Below are positions 27,033 to 35,789 of a DNA stretch of 64,000 nt, piece by piece (the stretch's first letter is position 1; every line of letters starts with the position of its first letter). Source of the stretch: Myxococcales bacterium (GTDB lineage Bacteria > Myxococcota > Polyangia > Nannocystales > Nannocystaceae); contig JAEUJW010000075.1 of assembly GCA_016793465.1 (NCBI GenBank), forward strand, positions 186,001 to 250,000, read 5' to 3'. Position numbers and translations under genes: made by a program. The notes below the pieces were generated by a model. It worked only from the letters and a program-made list of their open reading frames with translations. It searched no databases and was not told the origin of the DNA.

Positions 27033-27671
27033 ATGCCCCGCCCGATCTCGATCAAGGACCAGACCATCATCGCGGCCGCACGGGCGGTATTCCTCGAACG
27101 GGGCTTCGCCGCGACCACCGCCGAGGTCGCCGAGCGCGCCGGAGTTTCTGAAGGCACGCTCTTTAATCGGTTCCACAGCAAGTCCGGGCTGTTCCAGGCG
27201 GCGATGGCCCCGACCCTCGAGACCCTCGACTTCACCGAGCAGCTCGAGGACCGCGTCGGCGCCGGCGACCTGCGCGAGCACCTGACCCTGCTGGCCGAGG
27301 AGGCGGTGAACTTCTTCCGCCAGATCATGCCGCTGACGATGATGAGCTGGTCGAACCCCGGCCCGCACGGCCTGCCCGACATCCTCACCCAGCCGAACCC
27401 GCCCCCGCTGCGAGCGCTGCGCAAGCTGTCGGCCTACTTCGAGGCCGAGATCCGCCTCGGCCGCCTGCGCCCGTTCGACCCCGAGATCCTGGCCCGCATC
27501 TTCCTCGGCGGCGTGCAGCAGTACGTGTTCTTCGAGCTCGTAATTAAAGCCCAGCACGCGCTGCCGCTGCCGCTGCCGACCTTCATCCGCGGCCTCGTCG
27601 CCGTGCTGTGGGACGGCGCCGGCCCCGACCGCGACCCCGAAGCCACCCTCGCCGCCAGGAGGTCGCCGTGA
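27033..27671 (+). CDS. TetR/AcrR-family transcriptional regulator
   Basis: The 212-residue protein has a typical N-terminal helix-turn-helix: KDQTIIAAARAVFLERGFA, TTAEVAERAGVSEGTLFNRF and KSGLFQAAM. The C-terminal ligand domain is variable. ATG 27033 is preferred; a GTG at 27009 would lie inside the operator. The stop overlaps the GTG of the TolC gene (GTGA), so regulator and exporter form one transcript. It likely represses this operon in the absence of a ligand, as is usual for this family. Confidence 0.9.
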   Translation: MPRPISIKDQTIIAAARAVFLERGFAATTAEVAERAGVSEGTLFNRFHSKSGLFQAAMAPTLETLDFTEQLEDRVGAGDLREHLTLLAEEAVNFFRQIMPLTMMSWSNPGPHGLPDILTQPNPPPLRALRKLSAYFEAEIRLGRLRPFDPEILARIFLGGVQQYVFFELVIKAQHALPLPLPTFIRGLVAVLWDGAGPDRDPEATLAARRSP

Positions 27672-29074
27672 CCCGCCTGCTCGCCAGCCTCGCCGTGCTC
27701 TGCACGCTCGCCCCGCACGCCGCACACGCCCTCCAGCCGCTGCCCGCCTTCCTCGAGTCGGCCCGCAAGCACAACTTCGACAACCGCGAGGCCGCCGCGA
27801 CGGTGCGCCAGCGCCAGCACCAGGTCGACCAGGCCAGGTGGGACATGACGCCCACCGTCAACGCGACGGCCGCCTACACGCGCAATCAATACGAGGTCAA
27901 GGTCACCCTGCCGACCGGCGGCGACCCCGTCACCCGCACGATCACCCCGTTCAACCAGCTCGACGCCCAACTCACGCTCACCCAGCCCGTCGTCGACGTG
28001 AGCGCGCTGCGCAGCATCGACGCGGCCAAATTGAACCTGGCCTCGGGGACAGCCCGCGTCGCCGCCACCCGCCAGCAGGTCGAGCAGTCGGTCGCCACCG
28101 CCTACTTCACGCTGCTCGCCGCCGAGGCCTTCATCCGCGCCACCGAGGAGGTCCACGCGGCCACCCGCGCCAACCTCGCGATCGTCGAGCAGCGCGCCGC
28201 CGCCGGCGTCGCCTCCGACCTCGACCGCCGCCGCGCCGAGGTCGAGGTCGAGCGCTCGCGCAAGTCGATCGCCGACGCCGAGTACAACCTCGCGATCGCC
28301 CGCCAGCGCCTCACCTCGCTGTCCGGCCTCGCCCCCGAGCCCGGCGCCCCCGGCCTCGACGTCTCGCTCGCCGACGAGGCCCCCCTGAAGTCCTGGGTCG
28401 ACGGTAACGACGTCGCCGCCGTCAAGGCCGCCGAGGCCGAGGCCACCGCCAGCGCCAGCGCCGTGCGCTCGGCCTCCGCGCTGCTCTACCCCTCGCTGTC
28501 GGTGTCCGCCAGCGAGCGCTTCACCAACGCCACCGGCTTCCTCGGCAAGTACGCCATCGCCTCGGCCTCCGCCAACCTGTCGTGGCGCTTCGACCTCGCC
28601 GTCCTCCCGCAGCTGCGCGCCTCCCGGGCCCAGTCCGACCTCGCCCGCGTCCGGGCCGAGCGCGCCCGCCAGAGCGCCTACGACGACATCCACGCCGCCT
28701 GGCATCAGGTCCGGGCCGCCCTCGCCAAGGCCCGCTCGGCCCGCGCCGAGCGCGACACCAGCAAGGTCGCGGTGGCCCAGGCCCGCCAGCGCTACGAGGC
28801 CGGCACCGGCCTGTTCCTCGAGGTCACCCAGGCCGAACGCGACGCCTTCTCGGCCCAGATCTCCCTGATCCAGGCCGACGCCGACCTCGCCTCCGCCCGC
28901 ATCCTGCTGCGCCTGCGCGCCGGTCGCGAGCTCGGTGACAGCGTTCGCATCAGCCCCGCGGGCGACCGCGATCCAGGACCGCCCGTCGCCCCGCCGCCCG
29001 CGACCCGGCCCCCGGCCGATCCACCCGCCCCCGCACCTGCAACAATCGAGACGCCCCCGGCCCTCCCGCGATGA
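27668..29074 (+). CDS. TolC-family outer-membrane efflux protein
   Basis: The 468-residue product starts at GTG 27668 with a signal peptide (LLASLAVLCTLAPHAAHA). It contains the two OEP repeats of TolC-like channels, with long helical heptads (SARKHNFDNREAAATVRQRQ, VEQRAAAGVASDLDRRRAE, RQRYEAGTGLFLEVTQAERD). A Pro-rich tail of about 40 residues follows. AGGAGG (27657-27662) precedes the start by five bases. It overlaps the next gene, an FtsX-type permease, by 4 nt. It is expected to form the outer-membrane exit duct of the ABC exporter. Confidence 0.9.
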   Translation: MTRLLASLAVLCTLAPHAAHALQPLPAFLESARKHNFDNREAAATVRQRQHQVDQARWDMTPTVNATAAYTRNQYEVKVTLPTGGDPVTRTITPFNQLDAQLTLTQPVVDVSALRSIDAAKLNLASGTARVAATRQQVEQSVATAYFTLLAAEAFIRATEEVHAATRANLAIVEQRAAAGVASDLDRRRAEVEVERSRKSIADAEYNLAIARQRLTSLSGLAPEPGAPGLDVSLADEAPLKSWVDGNDVAAVKAAEAEATASASAVRSASALLYPSLSVSASERFTNATGFLGKYAIASASANLSWRFDLAVLPQLRASRAQSDLARVRAERARQSAYDDIHAAWHQVRAALAKARSARAERDTSKVAVAQARQRYEAGTGLFLEVTQAERDAFSAQISLIQADADLASARILLRLRAGRELGDSVRISPAGDRDPGPPVAPPPATRPPADPPAPAPATIETPPALPR

Positions 29075-30255
29075 GCCTGCGCCACCCCGCCCAGCCGATC
29101 ACCACCCGCCCGGGCTTCGGCCTGCGCTGGCGCACGCTCGCCAGGGTCGGCGTACGCATGATGCTGCACGACAAGCTGAAGATGCTCGGCACGCTCGCCG
29201 GCGTGGTCTTCGCGGTGCTGCTGTCCAACCAGCAGGCCGGCACCTTCATGGGCCTCCTCTACAAGAACGTGATGTTCGTGGAGAACGCCGACGCCGACAT
29301 CTGGATCGCCCCGCCCGGCACGGAGGCGTTCCAGCCCGGCAAGCCGATCCCCGAGAGCGCCGTGCTGCAGGCCCGCGTGGTCGACGGCGTGGCCTGGGCC
29401 GAGCCCCTGCTCTACGGCGCCTCGACGATCACCCTCCCGAGCGGCGGCGCCGAGGCCGTCACGTTGGTCGGCACCCGAGCCCCCGCGCTCCACGGCGGCC
29501 CGTGGAACGTCGTCGCCGGCGACCCCGCCGACCTCACCATCCCCGACCGCATGTTCTTCGAACAGGCCGACCGCGAGAAGTTCGGCGGGATCAACCTCGG
29601 CAGCGTGCGCGAGCTCGGCGGCAAGCGCGTGGTCGCGACCGGCTTCACCTGGGGCCTCATCCCGTTCGGCCCGTCGTACGCGTTCGGCGAGTACAACCTC
29701 GTGCAGCAGATCCTCCACATGCCCGCCGACCAGACCAGCTTCGGCCTGGTCGGCGTGGCCGCCGGCCACGACCCCGAGGCCGTGGCCGCCGCCGTGCAGG
29801 CCCAGCTGCCCGAGACCACCGTGCTGACCCGCGAGCAGTACCGGCGATCGATCGTCCGCTACCTGCTCACCCGCACCGCGATCGGCATCACCTTCGGCAC
29901 CTCCGCCCTGTTCGGTTTGATCATCGGCTTCGTGATCGTCTCGCTGTCGATGTTCTCGGCCGTGCTCGACAACGTGCGCGAGTTCGGCACCCTGAAGGCG
30001 ATCGGCGCGACCAACCGCGACCTGGCCCGCCTCCTGGTGGTGCAGGCCGTCGCCTACGCGCTGGTCGGCTCGCTGCTCGGCCTGTCGTTCGTCACGTTCG
30101 TCGCCGACAAGATCCGCTCGCCCCAGCTCGCCGTGTTCCTGCCCGCCGAGCTGCTGATCGGCACCACCATCGTCATGATCCTCATGTGCGTGCTGGCCTC
30201 GTCGCTCGCGCTGCTGCGCCTGCGCAAGGTCGAGCCCGGGATGGTGTTCCGGTGA
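29071..30255 (+). CDS. ABC transporter permease, FtsX/MacB-type (DevC-like)
   Basis: The 394-residue protein has one N-terminal membrane segment (LKMLGTLAGVVFAVLLSNQQAG), a large extracytoplasmic domain (for example ADADIWIAPPGTEAF) and three C-terminal membrane segments around FGLIIGFVIVSLSMFSAVLDN and EFGTLKAIGATNRDLARLLV. The last motif is typical of FtsX-like permeases. Length and N-terminal MLHDKLKMLGTL resemble DevC of cyanobacterial DevBCA exporters. It overlaps neighbours by 4 nt on both sides. The transported compound is unknown. Confidence 0.88.
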   Translation: MSLRHPAQPITTRPGFGLRWRTLARVGVRMMLHDKLKMLGTLAGVVFAVLLSNQQAGTFMGLLYKNVMFVENADADIWIAPPGTEAFQPGKPIPESAVLQARVVDGVAWAEPLLYGASTITLPSGGAEAVTLVGTRAPALHGGPWNVVAGDPADLTIPDRMFFEQADREKFGGINLGSVRELGGKRVVATGFTWGLIPFGPSYAFGEYNLVQQILHMPADQTSFGLVGVAAGHDPEAVAAAVQAQLPETTVLTREQYRRSIVRYLLTRTAIGITFGTSALFGLIIGFVIVSLSMFSAVLDNVREFGTLKAIGATNRDLARLLVVQAVAYALVGSLLGLSFVTFVADKIRSPQLAVFLPAELLIGTTIVMILMCVLASSLALLRLRKVEPGMVFR

Positions 30256-30971
30256 TCCGCCACGAGCCCCGCGCCATCGAGGTCCGCGGCCTCACCAAGG
30301 TCTACGGCTCCGGCGCCACCGCCTACCCCGCCCTGCGCGGCGTCGACATGCACGTCAACGTCGGCGAGTTCATCATGCTCGCCGGCCCGTCCGGCTCCGG
30401 CAAGACCACCCTGCTGTCGATCCTCGGCTGCGTGCTCCGCCCCACCGAAGGCTCCGTCAAGCTGTTCGGCGAGTCGGTGTCCGACCGCTCCGAGTCCGAC
30501 CTCCCCGACCTGCGCCTGTCGTACATCGGCTTCGTGTTCCAGGGCCACAACCTCGTCGCCTCGCTGTCCGCCCGCGAGAACGTCATGCTCGTGCTCCAGC
30601 TCCGCGGCATGAAGCCCCGCCCCGCCCGCCAGGAGGCCGAATTCCTGCTCGACCAGGTCGGCCTGCCCGGCAAGGCCTCCGCCCTCCCCCGCGACCTGTC
30701 CGGCGGCCAGCGCCAGCGCGTCGCCATCGCCCGCGCCCTCGCCGGCGGCCCGCCCCTCATCCTCGCCGACGAACCCACCGCCGCCCTCGACGCCGAGAAC
30801 GGCCTGCGCATCACCGAGCTCCTGCGCACCCTGGCCCGCGAGCAGGGCCGCACCGTCGTGGTCGTCACCCACGACAACCGCATCTTCCACCTCGCCGACC
30901 GCATGCTCCACATCGAGGACGGTCGCATGCTGCCCGAGCCCAAGAAGCCCGAGGGAGCCGCCCTCGCATGA
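30252..30971 (+). CDS. ABC transporter ATP-binding protein (LolD/MacB/DevA-like)
   Basis: From GTG 30252 (239 residues) the protein has Walker A (AGPSGSGKTTLLSILGC), Q loop (IGFVFQGHNLV), signature (LSGGQRQRVAIARAL), Walker B (LILADEPTAALD) and H loop (VVVVTHDNRI). This is the LolD/MacB subfamily, which works with FtsX-type permeases. The GTGA overlap with the permease gene fixes the start. It energises export together with the HlyD-like protein encoded 355 bases downstream; a repetitive ORF lies between. Confidence 0.92.
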   Translation: MIRHEPRAIEVRGLTKVYGSGATAYPALRGVDMHVNVGEFIMLAGPSGSGKTTLLSILGCVLRPTEGSVKLFGESVSDRSESDLPDLRLSYIGFVFQGHNLVASLSARENVMLVLQLRGMKPRPARQEAEFLLDQVGLPGKASALPRDLSGGQRQRVAIARALAGGPPLILADEPTAALDAENGLRITELLRTLAREQGRTVVVVTHDNRIFHLADRMLHIEDGRMLPEPKKPEGAALA

Positions 30972-31336
30972 CCGCCGCCACGCTCGCCGTCGTCACCGCC
31001 ACGCGCGACGCGCACGTCACCGCGTTCACCGCCCTCGACGTGCACCTCGACAGGCGCACCGCCCTCGCCACACACCTCGCCGAGCCCGTCCTCGCCGCAC
31101 ACCTCGCCGAGCCCGTCCTCGCCGCACGCCCCGCACGCCTCGCCGCGCCCGTCCTCGCCGCACGCCCGGCGCTCCTCGCCGCGCCCGTCCTCGCCGCGAC
31201 CGTCCTCGCCGCACGCCCGGCACGCCTCGCCGCGCCCGTCCTTGACGGACACTTCCTCGCCGCACGCCCGGCGCTCCTCGCCCACGCACCTCCGCGCCGC
31301 GTCTTCACCCCGACGGAGCCCTCCGATGTCCGGTAA
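30968..31336 (+). CDS. Low-complexity repetitive ORF inside the export operon (doubtful gene)
   Basis: A 122-residue frame begins at an ATG overlapping the ATPase stop (ATGA) and ends inside the HlyD gene start. From residue 35 it consists of near-repeats of HLAEPVLAA and then RPARLAAPVLAA or RPALLAAPVLAA. There is no recognisable domain, and the minus strand is also open. It may be a translated spacer or a non-coding direct-repeat tract. The first 30 residues (MTAATLAVVTATRDAHVTAF) look slightly more ordinary. Confidence that a functional protein is made is low. Confidence 0.25.
   Translation: MTAATLAVVTATRDAHVTAFTALDVHLDRRTALATHLAEPVLAAHLAEPVLAARPARLAAPVLAARPALLAAPVLAATVLAARPARLAAPVLDGHFLAARPALLAHAPPRRVFTPTEPSDVR
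31062..31285 (+). repeat. CTCGCCGC-rich direct-repeat tract between ABC ATPase and HlyD genes
   Basis: The tract starts with two copies of a 27-bp unit (CACCTCGCCGAGCCCGTC followed by CTCGCCGCA). It continues with degenerate 36-bp units combining CTCGCCGCACGCCCGGC and CTCGCCGCGCCCGTC. Units stay a multiple of three. The tract separates transporter genes that are otherwise overlapping. Similar CTCGCCGC-containing arrays occur at 45141-45236 and 46711-46918. Confidence 0.6.
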
Positions 31337-32417
31337 AACCTCCGCCCTCCTGGCCCTCCTGATCGGCTGCGCCTTGCTCGCGTTCGTGCTGCGCTCGGCC
31401 CTCGGCGGACCGCCGACATCCCCGCGCGAGGCCGACATCGCCGGCGCCCAAACGGAGGTCGCCCCGCGCAGCGGCCGCGACGAGCGCGTCGAGCTCGCGG
31501 CCGTCTCCGGCGTCGCCGGCAACGGCATCGTCGAGCCCGCCGACCGCGAGACCAAGGTCGCCGGCCAGGTCCCCGGCCGCATCGCCCGCGTGCTCGTCAA
31601 GGAGGGCGACAAGGTCGAGGTCGACGCGCCCCTGCTCGCGCTCGAGGCCGCCACCGAGGCCGCCTCGCTCGCCGCCGCCGAGGCCGACCTCGGCGCCGCC
31701 GAGGCCGACCTCACCCGCACCCTCCGCGGCCTCCGCCGCCAGGACATCGACGCCGTCGAGGCCGACGCCGAGGCCGCCAAGGCCCGCAGCGAGCTGTCGA
31801 GGGGCGCCCTCGATCGCATCAGCAAGCTCGCCGAGGGCGGCGCCGCCACCCCAGACGAACTCGACCGCGCCAAGCGCAACGCCGAGGCCGAGGACATGGC
31901 CTTCAAGGCCGCCGACGCCCGCCGCAGCGCCGCCCTCGCCGGCTCCCGCCGCGAGGACGTGATGGCCGCCCGCGCCCGCGTGCTCGCCGCCCAGGCCCGC
32001 CGCGACCAGGCCCGCGCCCTGCTCGACCGCCTGACCATCCGCGCCCCCATCGCCGGCGAGGTGCTCTCGATCAAGTTCCGCAGCGGCGAGTACTACAACC
32101 CCGGCGCCGGCGAGGCGGTGGTCCTCGGCGACACCCGCGTCCTCCGCGTGCGCATGGACGTCGAGGAGCGCGACATCGGCAAAATTCGCAAAGGCCTGCG
32201 CGCCCACGTCACCGCCGACGCGTTCCCCGGCGAGCGCTTCCCCGGCCGCGTCGTCGAGATCGGCCGCCGCATGGGCCGCAAGAACATCCGCACCGACGAC
32301 CCGGTCGAGCGCATCGACACCAAGATCCTCGAGGTGGTCATCGAGCTCGACCGACGCGACGGCCTCATCCCGGGCCTGCGCGTCGTCAGCGTGATCGACG
32401 ACAAGAGCCTCAACTGA
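31326..32417 (+). CDS. HlyD/MacA-type membrane fusion protein of the ABC exporter
   Basis: The 363-residue protein has an N-terminal membrane anchor (SALLALLIGCALLAFVL), a lipoyl/barrel-sandwich domain (VAGQVPGRIARVLVKEGDKV), long coiled-coil helices rich in Ala/Glu (AAEADLGAAEADLTRTLRG onward), and the second lipoyl half IRAPIAGEVLSIKFRSGEY. A C-terminal beta-barrel domain follows. GGAG seven bases before ATG 31326 supports the start. With the TolC, FtsX-type and ATPase genes it completes a tripartite exporter of the DevBCA/MacAB kind. The next 288 bases (32418-32705) hold no convincing gene. Confidence 0.88.
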   Translation: MSGKTSALLALLIGCALLAFVLRSALGGPPTSPREADIAGAQTEVAPRSGRDERVELAAVSGVAGNGIVEPADRETKVAGQVPGRIARVLVKEGDKVEVDAPLLALEAATEAASLAAAEADLGAAEADLTRTLRGLRRQDIDAVEADAEAAKARSELSRGALDRISKLAEGGAATPDELDRAKRNAEAEDMAFKAADARRSAALAGSRREDVMAARARVLAAQARRDQARALLDRLTIRAPIAGEVLSIKFRSGEYYNPGAGEAVVLGDTRVLRVRMDVEERDIGKIRKGLRAHVTADAFPGERFPGRVVEIGRRMGRKNIRTDDPVERIDTKILEVVIELDRRDGLIPGLRVVSVIDDKSLN

Positions 32418-32705
32418 GGAATTGCTCCGTCAAGGAGGCGTCGACGCGACCGTCGAAAGGTCGGCGTACGGACCCCGAGCACCACACCGACGGCACGCGC
32501 ATGAGGTCGGCCGGCTGCAGCGTCCCGCCCGGCTGCGCCGTCAGCGAGCCCTTCGACCGACGTTGGTGACCGCGGCCGTCCGCTCACCGGCACGCCGGCG
32601 CCTCCTCGCGGCAAGTGTCGACCTCGTGGTCGTGCAGCGCCGCGCTCGAGGTTCATCTCCGCGCCCGCCGGGCAGCGTTCGCAGGAGAGCGCGTGGCTCC
32701 CGCGG

Positions 32706-34373
32706 CTAGCGCCGCCGGCGGCGCTGCGCGTGCTGGATCGCCGCCTGCAGCGTCCCGCAGACCACGATGCCGCCGAGCGGCACGTCGAGGTCGATCAGCG
32801 CCTGCGCCACCTCGGGTCGCAGCCCGCTGATCACCGCCTCCACTCCGAGCAGCCGCAGCGCGTGGGCCGCGCCGGTCAGCACCTGGGCCGCGCGGGTGTC
32901 GATCGCCGGCACGCCGGTGACATCGAGGATCGTCACCCGGGCCCGGCGCTCGCGCGCCCCGTTCAGCACGACCTCGAGGATCTGCTCGCCGCGGTTGCCG
33001 TCGATCGTGCCGATCAGCGGCAGCACCAGCACGTCGTCGAAGATCGGCATGAGCGGCGTGCTGCGCTCGGCCAGCGCCGCCGCCTGCACGCGGATCACCT
33101 CGTCCTGCAGCCGCACGCGCGCCGCGGCCTCCTGCTTGTGCGCCGTCACGTCGGACAGCAGCACGACCACGCGCTCGGGCTTGCCGTCGGCGCCGAGCAG
33201 CGGCACCCCGACCACCTCGAAGTTGCCGCGCTTGCCGCCCGGCGGCACGATGTCGACCTGGTCGCGGACCAGCTCGCCGGTCACGCCGGCGCGGGCGCCA
33301 GGGCGCTCGCCCTCGGGGATCGACTCGTCGGTCCCGGGGTACAGGATCTCCGCCTTGATGTCGTCCGGGTGGGCCGCGTCGCCGCCGAAGTACGCCTGCG
33401 CCGCCCGGTTGATCATCACCGTGCGCCGCGAGCCGCCGTCGAGGCACATGATGCCGACCGGCACGTGGTCGAGCACAGTGCCCAGCAGCTGCGCCTGCTT
33501 CTGCGCCGCCGTCAGCGTCGCCTGCAGCCGCTCGACCAGCGCCGTGTTGTCGACCAGGACCGCCGCCTGCCGCGCCAGCGAGCGGTAGATCCGGCGCTCG
33601 CGCTCGCCCAGCGCCACCGGCCGCGTCCACGTCAGCGCCAGCGTGCCGGCGACGCGCCCGCGCAGCATGAGCGCCATCATCAGCACCGCCTCCACGCCCA
33701 TGCGCGCGTAGGCCTGCCGCGTCGCCTCGTCGATCCGCGAGTCCTGCGCCAGCGAGCCGATCAACACCGGCGTGCCCGGCTCGGCCAGCAGCCACCGCGA
33801 CACCGGCAGGTCGGGCAGGTGGAACCGCGTCCCGATCGGCGTCGTCGCCGGCTTGCCCGGGGCCGGCGCCGACGCCACCACCGACATCCACTTCGGCGCC
33901 CCGTCCGGCCCGTCCTCGACCGCGCACAGCAGCATCGACACCTCGTCGGGCGCCGGCGCCGGCAGGCGGAACGCCCGCATCGCCGCGTCGAGCGTCGAGG
34001 CCTCGCTCAGCCGCGACGTCACCGCATGCAGCACCGCCCGCTCCTCCGCCATCTCCGCGTGCGCCGCCGTCATCCGCAGCAGCCGCAGGTGCCCGGCCAC
34101 CAGCGTGGTCAGCACGCGCAGCAGCGTCGCCGCGCGCCCCTGCAGGTCCCACGCGTCCGGCGCCTGGCCCTCGTGCCAGGTGTCGCGCACCCGCGCCGTC
34201 GCCGCCGCGATCGTGCGCTGTTCGTCCGCCGTCAGCCCGAGCCGCGGCAGGTGCGAGGCCACCGCCGCGAGCGCGGCGTCCTCGTCCTCGGTCAGCGCCA
34301 GCGCGTCGGTCAGGTCGGCCAGCGCGACCCCCGGCAGCGCGTCTCCTCGGTACTCCTCGACGTCGTCGGCCAC
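32706..34373 (-). CDS. GAF-PAS-STAS protein, RsbR-like stressosome/signalling component
   Basis: The 555-residue protein begins at GTG 34373. It has a helical N-terminus, a GAF-like domain (about 115-285; VLMMALMLRGRVAGTLALTW), a PAS domain (VLDHVPVGIMCLDGGSRRTV, VVLLSDVTAHKQEA) and a C-terminal STAS domain (TPLMPIFDDVLVLPLIGTID, ILDVTGVPAIDTRAAQVL). The D-[VI]-T-G-V-P STAS motif with the phosphorylatable Thr is that of RsbR-type proteins. No kinase (RsbT) or RsbS gene is adjacent. A redox or small-molecule sensor role is inferred from GAF and PAS. Confidence 0.85.
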   Translation of the reverse strand: MADDVEEYRGDALPGVALADLTDALALTEDEDAALAAVASHLPRLGLTADEQRTIAAATARVRDTWHEGQAPDAWDLQGRAATLLRVLTTLVAGHLRLLRMTAAHAEMAEERAVLHAVTSRLSEASTLDAAMRAFRLPAPAPDEVSMLLCAVEDGPDGAPKWMSVVASAPAPGKPATTPIGTRFHLPDLPVSRWLLAEPGTPVLIGSLAQDSRIDEATRQAYARMGVEAVLMMALMLRGRVAGTLALTWTRPVALGERERRIYRSLARQAAVLVDNTALVERLQATLTAAQKQAQLLGTVLDHVPVGIMCLDGGSRRTVMINRAAQAYFGGDAAHPDDIKAEILYPGTDESIPEGERPGARAGVTGELVRDQVDIVPPGGKRGNFEVVGVPLLGADGKPERVVVLLSDVTAHKQEAAARVRLQDEVIRVQAAALAERSTPLMPIFDDVLVLPLIGTIDGNRGEQILEVVLNGARERRARVTILDVTGVPAIDTRAAQVLTGAAHALRLLGVEAVISGLRPEVAQALIDLDVPLGGIVVCGTLQAAIQHAQRRRRR

Positions 34374-34452
34374 AGCGAGGCCTGCATCCTATCACCTCGC
34401 GCCGGACCTCGAACGCGCACAAGCGCGCGAGCACATGAAGGCCGCGGCCCGC

Positions 34453-34929
34453 TCAGCGCCCGAGCAGGCGGGCCAGCAGCCCCCTCGGCGCCGGCTCGAC
34501 CACGACGCGGAGCTCGTCGCTCTCGACGCGCCCGCGGAACTCGCGGGGATCCGCCGCGTGCTGCGTGAACCCGTGGGCGGGCGGCGCCGCGTACACCAGC
34601 ACGATCCCGTACTCCCCCGGCGCCAGCGCGTACGACCACCCGACCCCCGCCGGCGCCCCCGCGGGCTGCGTGCACGCGAGCGGCTCGGCCCGCTCCTCGC
34701 GCTCGCCCGGCCCGAGGATCGTCAGCTCCTCCGCCGCCCCGCACGGCAGCACGGGCCCCGCCCCCGGCGCGACCACCCGCCCCGCCGCGTCGCGCACCCG
34801 CATGCTCCGCCGCCACCAGAACGCCAGCGCCAGCGGCTCGTCGCCGGTGTTGTGATACACGCCGGTCAGCGCGATCGACTCGTCGGCCCGAAACGCCGCC
34901 CGCGGGGCCCTCAGCGCGATCTCCAGCAT
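34453..34929 (-). CDS. Hypothetical protein (158 aa), Ig-like fold suspected
   Basis: The product runs from ATG 34929 (MLEIALRAPRAAFRADESIA) to LLARLLGR. Alternating beta-type segments (ALTGVYHNTGDEPLALAFWW, GEYGIVLVYAAPP) resemble an intracellular beta-sandwich as in BsuPI or DUF-type Ig folds. There is no signal peptide. A perfect -10, TATACT (34938-34943), ends 8 nt before ATG. It is divergent from an SDR gene across a 50-base region. The family is not identified. Confidence 0.6.
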   Translation of the reverse strand: MLEIALRAPRAAFRADESIALTGVYHNTGDEPLALAFWWRRSMRVRDAAGRVVAPGAGPVLPCGAAEELTILGPGEREERAEPLACTQPAGAPAGVGWSYALAPGEYGIVLVYAAPPAHGFTQHAADPREFRGRVESDELRVVVEPAPRGLLARLLGR

Positions 34930-34937
34930 ATCGGCCG

Positions 34938-34943
34938 AGTATA
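34938..34943 (-). promoter_or_regulatory. -10 element TATACT, 8 nt before ATG 34929
   Basis: This is the closest match to TATAAT among the short-spaced -10 elements in the window. The divergent SDR gene has TATGGC at 34968-34973, ending 6 nt before its ATG 34980. Confidence 0.5.
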
Positions 34944-34979
34944 TCAGCCGCGCCCCGCCGCCCGTGGTATGGCACCGCC

Positions 34980-35762
34980 ATGGATCTCGGGCTCGAGGGC
35001 AAGGTCGCGATCGTCACCGGCGGCAGCGAGGGCATCGGCCAGGCCACCGCGCGCTCGCTCGCCCGCGAGGGCGCCCGCGTCGTCGTCTGCGCGCGCCGCC
35101 CCGACGTGCTCGAGCGGGCCGCCGCCGACATCCGCGCCGCCACCGGCGGTCAGGTCGTCGCCGCGCCGGCCGACGTCACCGACCCCGACGCCCTCGCGCG
35201 CGTCGTCGCGGCCGCGGTCGACCGCTTCGGCCGGCTCGACGCCGTGATCAACAACGCCGGCACCTCGCGGGCCGCCGCCTTCGAGACCGTCACCGACGAG
35301 ACCTGGCAGGCCGACCTCGACATGAAGCTGTTCGCCGCCGTCCGCCTGACCCGCCTCGCCCTGCCTCACCTGCGCGCGGCCGGCGGCGGCAGCGTCGTCA
35401 ACCTGCTCAACATCGCCGCCAGGCACCCGCCCGCCGCCTCGCTGCCGACCTCGGTCAGCCGCGCCGCCGGCCTCGCCCTGACCAAGGCCCTGTCGAAGGA
35501 CCTCGCCGCCGACGCGATCCGCGTCAACGCCGTGCTCATCGGCCTGATTAAAAGCGGCCAGCACGACCGCAAGTGGGAGCAGCAGGGCGGCGACCGCGAG
35601 GCCTTCTATCACCGGATGGCCCGCGACCGCGGCGTCCCGCTCGGCCGCATCGGCGAGGCCGAGGAGGCCGCCGACCTCATCACCTTCCTCTGCTCCCCGC
35701 GCGCCGCGTTCATCACCGGCGTGGCGATCAACGTCGACGGCGGCGCCAGCCCCGTCGCCTGA
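34980..35762 (+). CDS. Short-chain dehydrogenase/reductase, atypical active site
   Basis: The 260-residue protein has the Rossmann fold motif VAIVTGGSEGIGQATA, then DAVINNAGTSRA and the C-terminal GRIGEAEEAADLITFL and INVDGGAS of classical SDRs. The catalytic YxxxK is replaced (LPTSVSRAAGLALTKAL, so T..SR), and the catalytic Ser position reads NLLNIAARHP. This matches the BKR-like SDR subgroup known to lack a perfect catalytic tetrad. A redox function is therefore uncertain. The gene carries an AT-rich codon pair in GLIKSG. It ends just before a tRNA cluster. Confidence 0.85.
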   Translation: MDLGLEGKVAIVTGGSEGIGQATARSLAREGARVVVCARRPDVLERAAADIRAATGGQVVAAPADVTDPDALARVVAAAVDRFGRLDAVINNAGTSRAAAFETVTDETWQADLDMKLFAAVRLTRLALPHLRAAGGGSVVNLLNIAARHPPAASLPTSVSRAAGLALTKALSKDLAADAIRVNAVLIGLIKSGQHDRKWEQQGGDREAFYHRMARDRGVPLGRIGEAEEAADLITFLCSPRAAFITGVAINVDGGASPVA

Positions 35763-35789
35763 ACTTTAAATTTCCTCGCCGCAGTTGAG

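Noticed and set aside
31026..31289. Minus-strand frame of GVRRGRARRG repeats over the exporter repeat tract
   Set aside because: It is the complement of the direct repeats, with extreme Arg/Gly composition and no start signal.
32422..32709. A 95-codon frame after the HlyD gene
   Set aside because: Arg-rich sequence without motif or ribosome site. The 288-base gap is more likely non-coding.
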